Shown piece after piece: positions 16,389-27,600 of a stretch of 64,000 nt of DNA. A program made the position numbers and the translations under genes. The notes beneath the pieces are model-generated. The model was not told the origin of the DNA and did no database searches. It worked only from the letters and a program-made list of their open reading frames with translations. Numbering within the stretch: position 1 is the first letter of the stretch; each line of letters begins with the position of its first letter. The stretch is from Opitutus terrae PB90-1 (GTDB taxonomy: Bacteria > Verrucomicrobiota > Verrucomicrobiia > Opitutales > Opitutaceae), in NCBI RefSeq assembly GCF_000019965.1, contig NC_010571.1, forward strand, positions 5,279,001 to 5,343,000, given 5' to 3'.

Positions 16389-16545
16389 GGTGGGGAGCGG
16401 CGGCGCCGCTGGCCTCCATGGGTGCACCGATCCAGCAGCCTCGTCGAGCCAGCAAACGGCCGGGTTTCCCCGAGCCCGCCGCCGGCGCCTACTGCCGCAA
16501 TTTTCCATGGACAAAACGCCCCCGGGTGAGTCTGTTGTTTCCCCC

Positions 16546-16782
16546 ATGTCTCAGCCCGCCGAGAAGTTCGTCACCCCCGTGAGTCTGATCGTCGATGCCG
16601 TGCTCGTGAGCGCGTTCTTCGTTTTCATGTTCTTCGTGCTGCGTTCGCACGTGCCCTCCGAGGATCCGCGCATGGTGGCGCTCTGGTCGGCGCTCGGTTC
16701 GTCTTGCCTGTCGGGCGTATTCTGGCTCGCCGTGCAGATGTTCCGGGTGGTGCTGCGGTTCCAGCGCGCCAGCCGCCGCTGA
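16546..16782 (+). CDS. Small two-helix membrane protein
   Basis: 78 residues from ATG 16546, or 91 from ATG 16507. Two hydrophobic helices (VSLIVDAVLVSAFFVFMFFV and LGSSCLSGVFWLAVQMFRVV) separated by a short polar loop SHVPSEDPRM, with a basic C-terminus. No recognised family. Divergent from the aldolase-like gene and upstream of ppdK. Confidence 0.55.
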   Translation: MSQPAEKFVTPVSLIVDAVLVSAFFVFMFFVLRSHVPSEDPRMVALWSALGSSCLSGVFWLAVQMFRVVLRFQRASRR

Positions 16783-16894
16783 TTGCCGCGGCCGGCAGGA
16801 CGCCGGCGGTGGGGCGCCGCCCCCACGCCAGCCGCCGAAACCGGTCAGTGACCGGGTTGGCGCGATTTACCTCTAGCGCCGCGCCCTTGAGCGG

Positions 16895-16922
16895 TTGACA
16901 CCCCTAACCGCCCGGCTATCCC
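16895..16922 (+). promoter_or_regulatory. Candidate sigma-70 promoter of ppdK
   Basis: A consensus -35 box TTGACA at 16895-16900 is followed after 16 bp by TATCCC at 16917-16922, a tolerable -10 box. The ppdK ATG lies 60 bp further on. Inferred by eye only. Confidence 0.4.
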
Positions 16923-16981
16923 CTAGCGCTTTGCGCCTCGTGACGCGCGTTGTGTTTCCCAACTCAGATCACCCTCAAAAC

Positions 16982-19780
16982 ATGGCCGTTAAATCCAAAG
17001 CGAAAAAGCCCGCGAAGAAGTCCAAATCTTCCGCCGCGGTAAAGAAAAGCCCCGCCGCCAAGGCGACCAAATACGTCTACCTGTTCGGCAAGAAAACCGA
17101 CGGCAATGGCACGATGAAGCCCCTGCTGGGCGGCAAGGGCGCCAACCTCGCCGAGATGTGCCGGATCGGCCTGCCGGTGCCTCCCGGCTTCACCATCACC
17201 ACCGAAGTCTGCACGTACTACTACGCCAACAAGCGCACCTATCCGGCCGCGCTCCGCAGCCAGATGGAAGCCGGCATCGCCTCGATCGAGGCCCAGACCG
17301 GCATGAAGTTCGGTGATTTGGAAAACCCGCTGCTCGTCTCGGTCCGCTCCGGCGCCCGCGACTCGATGCCGGGCATGATGGACACGATTTTGAACCTCGG
17401 CCTCAACGATCAGACGGTCGAGGCGCTGGCGAAGAAGACCAACAACGCGCGCTTCGCCTGGGACTGCTACCGCCGGTTCGTGCAAATGTACGGTGACGTC
17501 GTGCTCGGCGTGCAGAAGCGCCCCAACGAGGATCACGAGCCGTTCGAGACGGTCATCGGCACGCTCAAGGACGAGCGCTACGGCAATCACGAGATCGAGG
17601 ACACGAAGCTCACGGTCGAGGATCTGAAAGAGCTCGTTCTTCGCTTCAAGAAGCTGGTGCTCGAACGCGCCGGCAAGGATTTCCCTTCGAGCCCGTGGGA
17701 CCAGCTCGTCGGCGCCGCCGGCGCCGTGTTTGGTTCCTGGATGAACGACCGTGCGATCGTCTACCGCCGCAAATACAACATCCCCACCGAATGGGGCACC
17801 GCGGTCAACGTGCAGGCGATGGTGTATGGCAACACCGGTGACAACTCCGGTTCCGGCGTCGCGTTCACGCGCAATCCCGCCAACGGCACGAAGGAATTCT
17901 ACGGCGAGTTCCTGATCAACGCGCAGGGCGAGGACGTCGTCGCCGGCGTCCGCACGCCCGAGCCCGTCGCCCAGCTGAAGAATCACCTGCCGGGCGCCTA
18001 CCACGAACTGGAGCGGATCCGCGCCACGCTGGAGAAGCACTTCAAGGACGTGCAGGACTTCGAGTTCACGATCCAGGAGAAGAAGGTCTACATGCTCCAG
18101 ACGCGGAACGGCAAACGCACCGCGATGGCCGCGCTCAAATTCTCCATCGATATGGTGAAGGAGAAGCTGATCGACTGGCAGACCGCGATCCTGCGCAACC
18201 CCGCCGATCAGCTCGACCAGCTGCTCGCCCCGGTGTTCGACCTCGCCGAGGTCAAGAAGGCGGCCGTCATCGCGACCGGCCTGCCCGCTGGCCCGGGCGC
18301 CGCGTCCGGCAAGGTTTATCTCAACGCCGACCGCGCCGTCGCCGCCGCCGAGAAGGGCGAAAAGGTCCTCCTCGTCCGCATCGAAACGTCCCCCGAAGAT
18401 CTTCGCGGCATGATCGCCGCCGAGGGCATCCTCACCGCGCGCGGTGGCGTTTCCTCGCACGCCGCGTTGGTCGCCCGCCAGATGGGCAAGGTCTGCGTCT
18501 GCGGCGCGTCCGCGCTCGTGATCGACTACGACAAGAAGACGATCACCGTCAGCGGCCAGACGTTCAACGAGGGCGATTACCTCTCGATCGACGGCACCGC
18601 CGGCAACGTCTACGCGGGCCAGATCGCTACCGCGCCGTCTGAGATCATCGCGGGCCTCGTTCACAATGACACCGCCGCGCAAGCGACGGAGAAGTTCAAG
18701 AGCTTCACGCAGCTGATGAAGTGGTGCGCGCAGGCCACCCGGCTGCAGGTCCGCACCAACGCCGACACGCCGGAGCAAACCCGCGTGGCCGTCGCGTTCG
18801 GCGCGACGGGCATCGGCCTCACCCGCACGGAACACATGTTCTTCGAGGGGAACCGCATTGACGCGATGCGCGAAATGATCCTCGCCGACTCGCTCGAGGA
18901 CCGGCAGGCGGCACTCGCCAAGCTGCTGCCGTTCCAGCGCGACGACTTCTACGGAATCTTCAAGGCGCTGAAGGGCTTCCCGGCCACGGTCCGGTTCCTC
19001 GATCCGCCGCTGCACGAATTCCTGCCGAACTCGAAGGAGCAGCAGATGGACCTCGCCCGGAAGATGAACATTCCGGTCGAGAAGATCATGCAGCGCGTGC
19101 ACGAACTCCACGAGTTCAACCCGATGCTCGGCTTCCGTGGCTGCCGCCTCGGCATCAAGTATCCGGAAATCACCGCCATGCAGGCGCGCGCCGTGCTCGA
19201 GGCCGCCGCCCAGGCGCAGAAGGACGGCTTCAAGCCGAAGCCGGAAATCATGATCCCGCTCGTCGGCTTCAAGAAGGAGCTCGATCTGCAGGTCGCGATC
19301 GTGCACGAGGTCGCCGCTGCGGTGCAGGCCGAGAAGAAGGTAAAGATCAACTACACGGTCGGCACAATGATCGAAGTTCCACGCGGTGCGCTCACCGCCG
19401 ACGAGATCGCGCAGACCGCGCAGTTCTTCAGCTTCGGCACCAACGATCTCACGCAGACCTGCCTCGGCATGTCGCGCGACGACTCGGGCTCGTTCCTCGG
19501 CGCCTATCAGGAGTCCGAGATCATGAAGAAGAATCCGTTCGCCTCGATCGACCAGACGGGCGTCGGCCAGCTGATGGGCATCGCCATCCAGAAGGGCCGC
19601 CAGACCCGGCCGGACATCAAGCTCGGCATCTGCGGTGAGCACGGCGGCGATCCGGACTCGGTGAAGTTCTGCCACAAGCTGGGCCTCACCTACGTGTCCT
19701 GCTCGCCTTACCGCGTGCCGGTGGCGCGTCTCGCCGCCGCCCAGGCCGCGGTGACCGAGGCCAAGGCCGCCAAGAAGTAA
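16982..19780 (+). CDS. ppdK: Pyruvate, phosphate dikinase
   Basis: 932 residues from ATG 16982. ATP-grasp domain at the N-terminus ([42 protein letters not shown]), phosphohistidine domain with catalytic His in [16 protein letters not shown] (about residue 490), and C-terminal PEP/pyruvate barrel with SFGTNDLTQ and active-site Cys in [10 protein letters not shown] (about 882). It interconverts pyruvate + ATP + Pi and PEP + AMP + PPi, useful for PPi-linked glycolysis or gluconeogenesis in an anaerobe. The first 28 residues are a Lys/Ala/Ser-rich tail not found in most PPDKs. Monocistronic with its own terminator. Confidence 0.96.
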   Translation: MAVKSKAKKPAKKSKSSAAVKKSPAAKATKYVYLFGKKTDGNGTMKPLLGGKGANLAEMCRIGLPVPPGFTITTEVCTYYYANKRTYPAALRSQMEAGIASIEAQTGMKFGDLENPLLVSVRSGARDSMPGMMDTILNLGLNDQTVEALAKKTNNARFAWDCYRRFVQMYGDVVLGVQKRPNEDHEPFETVIGTLKDERYGNHEIEDTKLTVEDLKELVLRFKKLVLERAGKDFPSSPWDQLVGAAGAVFGSWMNDRAIVYRRKYNIPTEWGTAVNVQAMVYGNTGDNSGSGVAFTRNPANGTKEFYGEFLINAQGEDVVAGVRTPEPVAQLKNHLPGAYHELERIRATLEKHFKDVQDFEFTIQEKKVYMLQTRNGKRTAMAALKFSIDMVKEKLIDWQTAILRNPADQLDQLLAPVFDLAEVKKAAVIATGLPAGPGAASGKVYLNADRAVAAAEKGEKVLLVRIETSPEDLRGMIAAEGILTARGGVSSHAALVARQMGKVCVCGASALVIDYDKKTITVSGQTFNEGDYLSIDGTAGNVYAGQIATAPSEIIAGLVHNDTAAQATEKFKSFTQLMKWCAQATRLQVRTNADTPEQTRVAVAFGATGIGLTRTEHMFFEGNRIDAMREMILADSLEDRQAALAKLLPFQRDDFYGIFKALKGFPATVRFLDPPLHEFLPNSKEQQMDLARKMNIPVEKIMQRVHELHEFNPMLGFRGCRLGIKYPEITAMQARAVLEAAAQAQKDGFKPKPEIMIPLVGFKKELDLQVAIVHEVAAAVQAEKKVKINYTVGTMIEVPRGALTADEIAQTAQFFSFGTNDLTQTCLGMSRDDSGSFLGAYQESEIMKKNPFASIDQTGVGQLMGIAIQKGRQTRPDIKLGICGEHGGDPDSVKFCHKLGLTYVSCSPYRVPVARLAAAQAAVTEAKAAKK

Positions 19781-19827
19781 TCGTAGCGGAACGCGTGAGC
19801 GTTTCGCTGCTGAAACGTTCGACTCTC

Positions 19828-19862
19828 AGCCCCGCGCCCTCACCGGCGCGGGGCTTTTGTTT
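19828..19862 (+). terminator. Rho-independent terminator of ppdK
   Basis: Perfect 11-bp GC stem (19828-19838 with 19845-19855), 6-nt loop, then TTTTGTTTG. It lies about 48 bp after the ppdK stop. Confidence 0.9.
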
Positions 19863-20219
19863 GTCGCGGCGGCGGCGTGTGGTCACGAGAGACAACGCCA
19901 GCGGCAGCGATGAAGGGCACGTTCTGGAGACGCGACGCCCTCGTCGCGTCATACCCGCTCCGCACGCATTCACGCAACGACGGCGTCGCCGCTCCATCAG
20001 GTGACCCCATGATCCTGTCCTGATCGCCGCCGAGGCCCGACCTGCATCCTGGCACCATCCTGGCACTTGACCTCCGAGAAGCCTCTCGCGGGCGAATTGC
20101 GCATCTCGCGTGGCACCCGATGGCCGAACGAGAGGCCACCGTCACTCAACGATGCGTTGCGCGTCGACGTTGCGCGCCGGCGCCCGTCCCGATAACCTGC
20201 TCACCACTGATCGCGAACC
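19863..20219. other. Gene-free stretch with one dispersed repeat copy
   Basis: No supported gene between the ppdK terminator and the pectinesterase. Positions 19924-19960 are a copy of the repeat also found inside ccoI at 7647-7684 (palindromic core CGACGCCCTCGTCG). I see no clear promoter or riboswitch. Confidence 0.5.
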
Positions 20220-21629
20220 ATGCGCTCCTCCTCACTCGGCCTCGCCGCCTTCTTTCTCAGCGCGCAGCTCGCGGCCTTCCTCCTCGCCGCCGCGCCAGCG
20301 GGTCCCGCACCGCTCCCAATCGCGCCTGATATCGTCGTCGCCGCCGACGGCTCAGCCGGCTTTCGCTCGATCCAAGCCGCGCTCGAATCGCTTCCGAAAG
20401 ACAATCGCGAGCGTCGCGTGATCCTCGTGCGCAATGGGGTCTACCACGAGAAAGTCCGCATCGATGCGCCCTTCGTCACGTTGCGCGGGGAGAGCCGGCA
20501 GGGCGCGCGGATCGAATACGCGCAAGCCGCCGACGCGTTCCACAAGCAGCACGACAGCGTCGGACTCGCGGTCGTGAACATCACCGCGCCCGCGCACGAT
20601 TTCGTACTCGAGAACCTCACGGTCAAAAACACGCACGGCGTCATCGGCCCGCACGCGTTCGCCGTCTTCGGGCTTGCGGACAAGACGGTGATCGTCGACT
20701 GCGACGTGCTCAGCCAGGGTGCCGACACGCTGGCGCTCTGGCGTGGCCGCAATCAAAACGCCGGCGCCACCGCCGGCACGCCCGGTCTCGAAGCCGGCGG
20801 CCGCAGCTACCAGGCACGGCTGAACATCTGCGGTTCGGTCGATTTCGTCTGCCCGCGCGGCTGGAGCTACCTGGCCGACTCGACGATCACGCAGGTCAAC
20901 CCGAACGCGACGGCCGCGATCTGGCACGATGGTTCCAAGGATCCCGACATGAAATTCGTCCTGCGCGGTTGCCGGTTCGATGGCCCGCCGGAATGGATTC
21001 TTTCCCGTCACCACCGCGATGCGCAGTATTTTCTGGTCGATTGCACGTTCTCTGAACGGATGCGCGATCGGAAACCGTATCGCGTCATCTATCCACTCGA
21101 CGGCGGCACGCCGAGCGAGGCGGATCTTGCGCGCAATCGGGAGCTCGATCCGGTGAACCGCTGGGGTGAGCGGGTCTACTATTTCAACTGCCATCGCGAC
21201 GGCGGCGACTACACGTGGCACGCGGACAATCTCGCCGCCGCGCCGGGCGCGCCCGCGCCGCGCGAGATCACGCCGCGCTGGACGTTCGCCGGCACATGGG
21301 ATCCGGAGCGCACCGACCAGCCCGCCGTGTGCATGATCCAGCCGATCGCCGGCGGATTCCGGCTGCGGTTCACGGAAAGTGTCACGGTGAAAGGCCGGCC
21401 CCGGCTTGAACTGCAGCACGGCGCCAAGGCCGACTACGTGTCCGGTAGCGGTAGCTCGGCGCTCCAATTCGCGATCAACGATTCCTCCGCGCCCGTTCAG
21501 CTCGATTTCACCGAAGGCGTGATTCTTGCGACGGAAGCGACGGCGACGCTGCGCCTCGCTTCGCCGAGCCTCCCGCGCGCCGACGCTTCCTGCGTCGCGA
21601 AAACAGATCGCCGCCGGCGGGAACGCTAG
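20220..21629 (+). CDS. Secreted pectinesterase-family protein (CE8-like)
   Basis: 469 residues. A signal peptide (about 1-27) precedes a right-handed beta-helix. Recognisable pieces are IVVAADGSAGFRSIQAALESLP at the start of the mature protein, VILVRNGVYHEKVRI, then the catalytic region GADTLALW and ICGSVDFVCPRGWSYLADS, matching the two Asp of the pectinesterase QDT and GxVDFIFG motifs. It would de-esterify pectin or a related acylated polysaccharide outside the cytoplasm. About 100 further residues at the C-terminus do not belong to the catalytic fold, and the last 25 are Arg/Ser-rich. No other pectinolytic gene is adjacent. Confidence 0.85.
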   Translation: MRSSSLGLAAFFLSAQLAAFLLAAAPAGPAPLPIAPDIVVAADGSAGFRSIQAALESLPKDNRERRVILVRNGVYHEKVRIDAPFVTLRGESRQGARIEYAQAADAFHKQHDSVGLAVVNITAPAHDFVLENLTVKNTHGVIGPHAFAVFGLADKTVIVDCDVLSQGADTLALWRGRNQNAGATAGTPGLEAGGRSYQARLNICGSVDFVCPRGWSYLADSTITQVNPNATAAIWHDGSKDPDMKFVLRGCRFDGPPEWILSRHHRDAQYFLVDCTFSERMRDRKPYRVIYPLDGGTPSEADLARNRELDPVNRWGERVYYFNCHRDGGDYTWHADNLAAAPGAPAPREITPRWTFAGTWDPERTDQPAVCMIQPIAGGFRLRFTESVTVKGRPRLELQHGAKADYVSGSGSSALQFAINDSSAPVQLDFTEGVILATEATATLRLASPSLPRADASCVAKTDRRRRER

Positions 21630-21663
21630 AGACGGCGACAGACTCCAGTCGAGAACCACCCAA

Positions 21664-21737
21664 GGTAGGGCGCTCACTCCGTGAGCGCCGCGAGCGACCA
21701 GCCACTTTCCGGCGGGCAGCGGAATGCCCGCCCTACC
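21664..21737 (-). repeat. REP-like bipartite repeat, copy 1
   Basis: About 74 bp beginning GGTAGGGCGCTCACTCCG and ending GCCCGCCCTACC. It holds two hairpins: GGCGCTCAC...GTGAGCGCC type and GCGGGCA...TGCCCGC type. Copies 2 (31205-31279) and 3 (43641-43716) have the opposite orientation. It lies in the gap after the pectinesterase gene. Confidence 0.85.
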
Positions 21738-21851
21738 CTTTAGAACGCGGCTCGAGAGGGCGTTATGGCCGCGAGACAGATGCGGACTTCCTTTCCAACC
21801 TGTTACCGTGTTCCACTCGTCGCGCTCCGCGTCCCACCGCATGCTGGCATC

Positions 21852-22928
21852 GTGAATCCCGCTTCACGTCTCGCCGGCGCAGGCCGGCCCGCTCTGCTGC
21901 TCGCGCTCGGCGTTCTGGCGCTGGCGCTCCACCCAGCGGTCGCGCGACCGTTGCGCGTAGCCTACACGCACTCGTTCGTCTGCGTTCCGCTGGGCATCGC
22001 CGAAATGCAGGGCTTCTGGCAGGAGGCCGGACTCCAGGTCGAATTGCGCGGATACCAGACCAGCGTCGAGGTGGTGTCGGCGCTCCGCTCGGCGGAGGTG
22101 GATCTCGCTTTCGACCAGATCGCGACTTGGGTCGACGAAGCGGAGGCCGGAACGCCGCTGGTGATTCTCGGTGAAACCGACTGGTCGCTCGGCGGCGACA
22201 AGCTCCTGCTGCGTGACGGCGCCGATCTGCGCAATCTCCGCGGCCGGCCCATTGCCGTCTGCCTGCGCGGCAGCGGGCAAATGCTGTTCCTGCGCGAGGC
22301 GCTCAACCGCGCGAATCTGAGTCTTTCCGAATTTCCGCTCGCCGAGGTGCCCGAACAGGAGAAAGCGCTGCAGTTGTTCGCAGAGGGAAAGCTCCACGCG
22401 GTCGTCTGCAACGATCCCTGGGCTTCCCGGCTCGAGCGTTCTGGAGCCCACACGCTGGCCACCACCGCGGACATTCCCGGCATCGCCCCGGAAGGCTTCG
22501 CCGCCCGTCGCGGGCAGGTGGACGACGCCACGTTGCAGCGTTTCTTCGCCGTCTGGTTCCGCGCTGTCGCGTTCCTGCACGATCCGGCAAACGCCGGTGT
22601 CGTCGCCGAAACCGCCTCCGTTTATTCGTTCGCGGGCAGCGAGACCATCACCGCGGCCGATGTCGAGCGCTACGCGAGAACAATGCCCGTGCACGACGCC
22701 GCCACCTCGCTGCGCCAGAACGATCTCGAGTCCGGCAACGTCCGCCAGCTGATCCAACGGCTCCGCGTGCTCCTGCGGTTGCAAGGCCGGCAAGTCACCG
22801 AGTCGGACCTCGCCGCTCACTTTCACCTCGAGCCGGTGCGGGCGACCGCGAGGTCGACCGCCGACGCCGGGACCATCGCTGCCGGCGCCGGGACTTCTCG
22901 GAGTTCCCCACTCGTCACCGACCGGTAA
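21852..22928 (+). CDS. ABC transporter substrate-binding protein, NMT1/SsuA type
   Basis: 358 residues from the GTG at 21852, which places a clean signal peptide (PALLLALGVLALALHPAVA) at the N-terminus; ATG 21765 would put 29 extra residues before it. The mature part opens RPLRVAYTHSFVCVPLGIAEMQGFW, typical of NMT1/THI5/SsuA periplasmic binding proteins for aromatic or sulfonated nitrogen compounds. No permease or ATPase gene is nearby, so its transporter partner, or a non-transport sensing role, is unknown. Confidence 0.75.
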   Translation: MNPASRLAGAGRPALLLALGVLALALHPAVARPLRVAYTHSFVCVPLGIAEMQGFWQEAGLQVELRGYQTSVEVVSALRSAEVDLAFDQIATWVDEAEAGTPLVILGETDWSLGGDKLLLRDGADLRNLRGRPIAVCLRGSGQMLFLREALNRANLSLSEFPLAEVPEQEKALQLFAEGKLHAVVCNDPWASRLERSGAHTLATTADIPGIAPEGFAARRGQVDDATLQRFFAVWFRAVAFLHDPANAGVVAETASVYSFAGSETITAADVERYARTMPVHDAATSLRQNDLESGNVRQLIQRLRVLLRLQGRQVTESDLAAHFHLEPVRATARSTADAGTIAAGAGTSRSSPLVTDR

Positions 22929-23042
22929 CGAGGGCACGGACCAACCCTGACGGTTCAGCCACCGTCCTCCTCTTGTTTTTCCTCATTCGGCCGATATCGG
23001 TGTGACTTGGGTACCGCGGCCTGTGTGCGGCGCGGCCCGACG

Positions 23043-23240
23043 ATGTCTTCTGACGATCCCATTCTCGCCCGCCAGTTACCGGTCATCCAAAAGATCATCG
23101 AGGACGAGACTTGGCTGGAAGGTGAACGTCGGCGATGTCCCGTTGATTCACGGGATCCCGTGGTCCGCGACCGCGTCTGCGAAATTATCCTCCGGACGGG
23201 ACGGCAGTTACGGGAGTCGCTCACCCGGCAGGGCGTCTGA
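23043..23240 (+). CDS. Small conserved-looking hypothetical protein
   Basis: 65 residues from ATG 23043: MSSDDPILARQLPVIQKIIEDE, then helices with several charged residues, ending LTRQGV. One predicted helical hairpin, no cysteines beyond two, no membrane segment. Not recognised. Located before cheX on the same strand with a 150-bp gap. Confidence 0.5.
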   Translation: MSSDDPILARQLPVIQKIIEDETWLEGERRRCPVDSRDPVVRDRVCEIILRTGRQLRESLTRQGV

Positions 23241-23389
23241 TTGCCACCGCAGTCTGGAGGCGCGACGTGGTGGCTTCGCCCGGACCGGGCCCGGTTGGAC
23301 GACCGCGGAGGCGATTGCCGTTCCACATCTGCAAAAAGCAGCTTCAGAAAACCCCGTTTCAGCCCGAATTATGAGTGCCTTATTGCGTC

Positions 23390-23905
23390 ATGCCCGCCGC
23401 CAAATCCCAGATCACGGAAGAACTGATCCAAGACTGCATCGTTAAAGCGGTGCAAAGCGTTTTCCGCACGATGTTGCACCGCCAAGCGGCGCTCGTGAAA
23501 CGCTTGGAAACGAGCGCGCATCCTCCCGCCTACCAAGCGCCGCAAATCCTCGCCAGCGTCGGTTTCATCGGCGCCGTCGACGGTTTGATCTACCTCTGCC
23601 TCTCGGATGGTTACGCCAAGACGATCAGCAGTTCGCTGCTCGGCATGAGCCTGGCCGAGGTCGAGGAGGCCGGACACGAGGTGGTGAACGATGCCTTGGG
23701 TGAAATCACCAACATGACGGTGGGCGGGTTCAAAAACACGCTCTGCGACGTCGGCTATCCCTGCAAACTCACGCTGCCGGCCATTGTCCGCGGCGAAAAT
23801 CTCACGATCGCGAACGTCAAGGGGGCCACTCGCCACATTTTCTACTTCGATTGCGAAGGCCACCAGTTCGTGGCGGACATTCAGATCAAGGTGGACGCCG
23901 CCTGA
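23390..23905 (+). CDS. CheX-like chemotaxis phosphatase
   Basis: 171 residues from ATG 23390; a GTG at 23375 is possible. The central segment EAGHEVVNDALGEITNMTVGGFKN carries the E-x-x-N catalytic pattern of CheX/CheC phosphatases, followed by the strand pattern LTLPAIVRGENLTI. CheX dephosphorylates CheY-P or related receiver proteins in the cytoplasm. No che operon is adjacent; the closest signalling genes are the decayed PAS gene next door, a chemoreceptor at 33 kb and a lone receiver protein at 44 kb. Confidence 0.8.
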   Translation: MPAAKSQITEELIQDCIVKAVQSVFRTMLHRQAALVKRLETSAHPPAYQAPQILASVGFIGAVDGLIYLCLSDGYAKTISSSLLGMSLAEVEEAGHEVVNDALGEITNMTVGGFKNTLCDVGYPCKLTLPAIVRGENLTIANVKGATRHIFYFDCEGHQFVADIQIKVDAA

Positions 23906-23945
23906 CCGGCGCCCCGACGCTCGCACCCAAGCGATCGAAATCCGG

Positions 23946-24479
23946 CTAGCCCACCGCGCCGATCTGCCCGCGCAGTTCGTCGGCGCACTCATGGCAGATT
24001 CCGTGCGTGATGCGCGGTAGCCGCTCGCGCTCCAGCAGGCGCATCTCGCGGACGCCTTCCTCGATCTCAGCCCACGGCCGCTGGGCAACACGACGCGTTG
24101 GCACCAACTGCACATGCGCACGAGCCGTTCGTCGCGTGGTGCGCCGTCTTCCAGCAGCTTCACCGCCGGCCGATCCTCCGCACGCAACAACACGGAAGTG
24201 AATTCGACGGCGCCGCCGCCCGCGGACGTGATGGCCATTTCAAATCATCGCCGCTGCCGGGCCGTGTCACACCGGTACGTGAATCCGCACCGCGCCTCGC
24301 GTGCGGGCCTGCTTTACCAGCGTCCGATAGAGCTCGATCATGGTCGGGTCCTGCATGCAGCTCCACAACTCTCGCCCGAGCATTCCATCCCAGCCTCCGC
24401 CCGTCTCATTCCGTTGCCAACCGTCGGTCAAAGCCGCGATCCGATCCTGTGCATCGAACCGATGTCGCACGGAGACCAT
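23946..24479 (-). pseudogene. Decayed PAS-type sensor-like gene with zinc-ribbon tail
   Basis: Reading the minus strand from ATG 24479 gives a PAS-like start (SVRHRFDAQDRIAALTDGW, then MLGRELWSCMQDPTMIELYRTL). This breaks near 24275 by a frameshift. It continues as YRCDTARQRR, then a TGA at 24245-24247 where a tryptophan would fit, then FEMAITSAGGGAVEFTSVLL up to RMCSWCQRVVLPSGR. A second frameshift near 24078 leads to WAEIEEGVREM and LPRITHGICHECADEL with the second cysteine pair. Three lesions in one coherent protein indicate a dead gene. It lies convergent to cheX, which may once have been its partner. Confidence 0.75.
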
Positions 24480-24652
24480 GCGGCGATGCTGGCGGCAACT
24501 CGCTGGCCGGCAAGGTGACAGACGCCCTCCGCCTGCAACTCGGTGGCGGCCGATCCCGCCGAGCGCACCCGCTCGGGCTGCTCGCGCTTCATCGTTCTGG
24601 AGTTGCGGCAAGTCGACACCGACCTTTGCTGTCAACTTTGAGCACTCCCGAC

Positions 24653-27600
24653 ATGCCTGCCACACCGACGCCCTCCCACCAGCAGTTGCTTGCTTATGTG
24701 AATCTGAAGCTGCGCGAGCTTTCCCAACCGGGCGTGCCGGTGGCGGATAACGGCCTCGGCGATTTGGTGGGCAATCTGCTGGCGGTTTCACGGGAACGCA
24801 GTCGCGCGCTGGCCCGGCACCTCGCGCCCGTCGACCAACGCATCCAGAATTTCCTGTTCGATTATCTCGAAAGCCACGTGGAGACGCCGCGGCTGCCGGC
24901 GACCACGTTGATTCTGGACCGGCAGGGGATCGCGCGCACCATCTCACTGCCGGTCTCGCGCGACGATCACCAAAGCCCGATCCTCACCTCGCGCCGCGTA
25001 CGCCAGGGCGTGCTGCACAACCCACGTGCCGACCGCCGTACCACGCAGGGAATTTTTCACGTCGCCGAGGGCGGACTGCCGGTGCCGGCGGACAAAAAAG
25101 CCGTGCCGGTCGCGGTTTTCGGCCGGTTGCTCAAGGTCGCGCTGCATCCGCCCGCCGAGTTCCTGCGGTTGCCATTCACCGCCGGCGAACCGGAACAGGC
25201 CGAATGCTTCGTGTCCCTGCACCTCCGCCCGACCGTCGTGCCCGCCGTCCCGGGATTCACGCCGCAGCGCGCGATGGAGACGCGGTTTTTCGTCCCTGGC
25301 AGCCTCGTAGCCAACCTCGACTTCGTCGAGAGCATCTTCGGCAACGCGGGCGATCCGAATCTCCCCGAGAATGATGCCGCGCTCGATCCGGAACGGTGGA
25401 CCGGCCACACCGGCTGCGTCATTCTCGCGCCGCATCTGAACCAGCTGCGCAAATCGGATCTGGGTTTGCCGCCGTGGGATCAGGCCACCGAACGGCAGCG
25501 CCGCGAGGGCATGTGCTGGAAATCGCCCGACGAGCTCTACAACGACGGCGGTGCTTTCAAGATCACCGCCCGCAACGCCTCCGGCGTGATCGTCACGGTC
25601 ATCTCCGACAACTATTTTGGCTACTGCAAGAAGGAGGTGAAGACCCAGATCAGCTTCGCCGCCAATCTGCTCGGCCGCGCCGAGGAGGAACACGCCGGCG
25701 GCGCGATCGTGTTCCCGAGCTACGACCTCGGCGAAGATTTTCAACTCAGCACGTATGTGCCGGTCGTCGATCACACCTTTGCCGCCGCGCTCGCGCTGCT
25801 GGGCAATCGCGTGGAGTTGCAGCCGGACGGCTGGGCGAAGGACCGCACCAATCCGACGATCTGCTACGTGCCCGAGGACTCGCGCTTTGACCTGCGCACG
25901 CAGCGCATCAGCTGGTCCGATGGGCGCGGCGGTTCGCGCACGCTGAAGCTCCTGCCCGATTTCACCTACGTGCTGCCCTCGGGCTACAAGGTCGAGATGC
26001 TCAAGCCCGACCGCGGCCGCCGCTGGCGGCTGCGCGGCACCACCGCGGAAGGCGTGCTCTGCCACAAGCCGTGCACCGTCTCCGGCGGCGGCAAGTCGGA
26101 GATCTCGAAGTCGATCGCCGACGCGACGTTCAACGGACCGGTTTTCGTCAACGACCTCGCGCACGATCTCGACACCGTGGACTCGATTCTCCGGCGCAAT
26201 TACGGCGATCGCTTCCGTGATCCGTCACGCAAGCGCCCCGATGGCCGGCCGCTGCTGAGCCCCGAGCGCTCGCTCGGCTCGGTCGTGAAACTGCTCAGCC
26301 AGAGCCCCGACTACACCGACGCCTACAACGAGTGGGTCGGCACGATCCCCGGCTACATCCGCGACTTCGTGCTGATCGTGAAGCGCGCGCACAAGCCGGA
26401 ATGGGGCGACGACTGGCGCAGCCATTTCAGCGTAGACACGATCAACGCCCGCCCGGGCAACGAACTGAAGTTCGAGCGGCAGCGATTGCTCACGCACTAC
26501 CTGCGCGTCGGCTTCATGCGCGACGGCGGCTGGCGGACCTTCACACTGCGCAAGGACTTCATCCCCGCGGAAAAGATTCAGGCCGAGGACGACATCACCG
26601 CGTCGATCGTCGCCCCCCGCGACCGCGTGCAGGGAATCCCGGCGACCGCGACCGCGCCGTCGCTGAAGCTCGTCCACAACTGCGAGGAGCGGCTGTTCCA
26701 GCGGCCGGACGACGCGATCATCCGCGGCTACGACAAGCACACCGAGCGAGACTTCAGCCGAACCGGCAACTTTTTCTCGAACTACGAACCACTCGATCGC
26801 GCCTTCGCAAAATCCGTCGTCGAAGACACGCTGGCATTCGAGGACTTCACGGCGCCGATCCGCCGGATCTTTCACGATTTTCTCGAGCAGCCCGGACCGG
26901 ACTACCTCGTTTCGCCCGCGCATCCGCGCCTGGTCGACGGCAAGCCATCCAAGAATCCGCGCTATCTGCAGCGCCGGCCCGATCTCGAGGATCCGCGCGC
27001 GACCTACCTCGCGCAAATGGGTGCGAGGCTCTACCGCCGGATCCCCGCCGATCAGCCCGTGACGTTTCCCGTCGGCGCCGTGTTGATGGGCCGGCGGCTG
27101 AACCCGCCCGAGCCCGGCGTGCTGCCGCTCTGCGTTTACGGCCCGATTCACTATCAGGAGTTGCCGGAAGCGTTCATGGACCTGATTTCGAGCCTCACCG
27201 GCAAGTCACCCTCGACCACGGGCGCGGGCTCCGAGGGCGCGCTCACCAAAGGCCCGTTCAATGCGCTCCCCCCGATCTTTGATCTCAACGCGGCGCTCGT
27301 GTCCTACGCGCTGACCGGTCTGCCGGTGTTCTCCACCGCCGCCGGCTGGGTCGGACCGCATCTGCGCGTCGACCACGACGTCAGCCTGCTCGTCCCGGAG
27401 ATCTGGGCGCGCATGTCGCCAGCGGAACGCGACCCGCAATATCTGATCGAGCACGGTTATCTCGAGCGGTGCACCGATTTTGAACACGCCGGCCAACGGG
27501 TGCTCGCGAGTCGGCTGGGCTGGCGGATCACCGGCCGGTTCGTGCAGGCGTTCTGCGGGCGCGTGCTGGGCAATCCCAGCACGGTCTTCGAGGAGCGCTT

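Noticed and set aside
16964-19675. 903-codon minus-strand frame opposite ppdK
   Set aside because: Shadow of ppdK: biased Leu/Arg/Asp/Val content, no recognisable domain, and complete overlap with a certain gene.
20220-20300. Riboswitch upstream of the pectinesterase in the 19863-20219 gap
   Set aside because: No conserved riboswitch motif is seen; the only structured element is a dispersed repeat copy.
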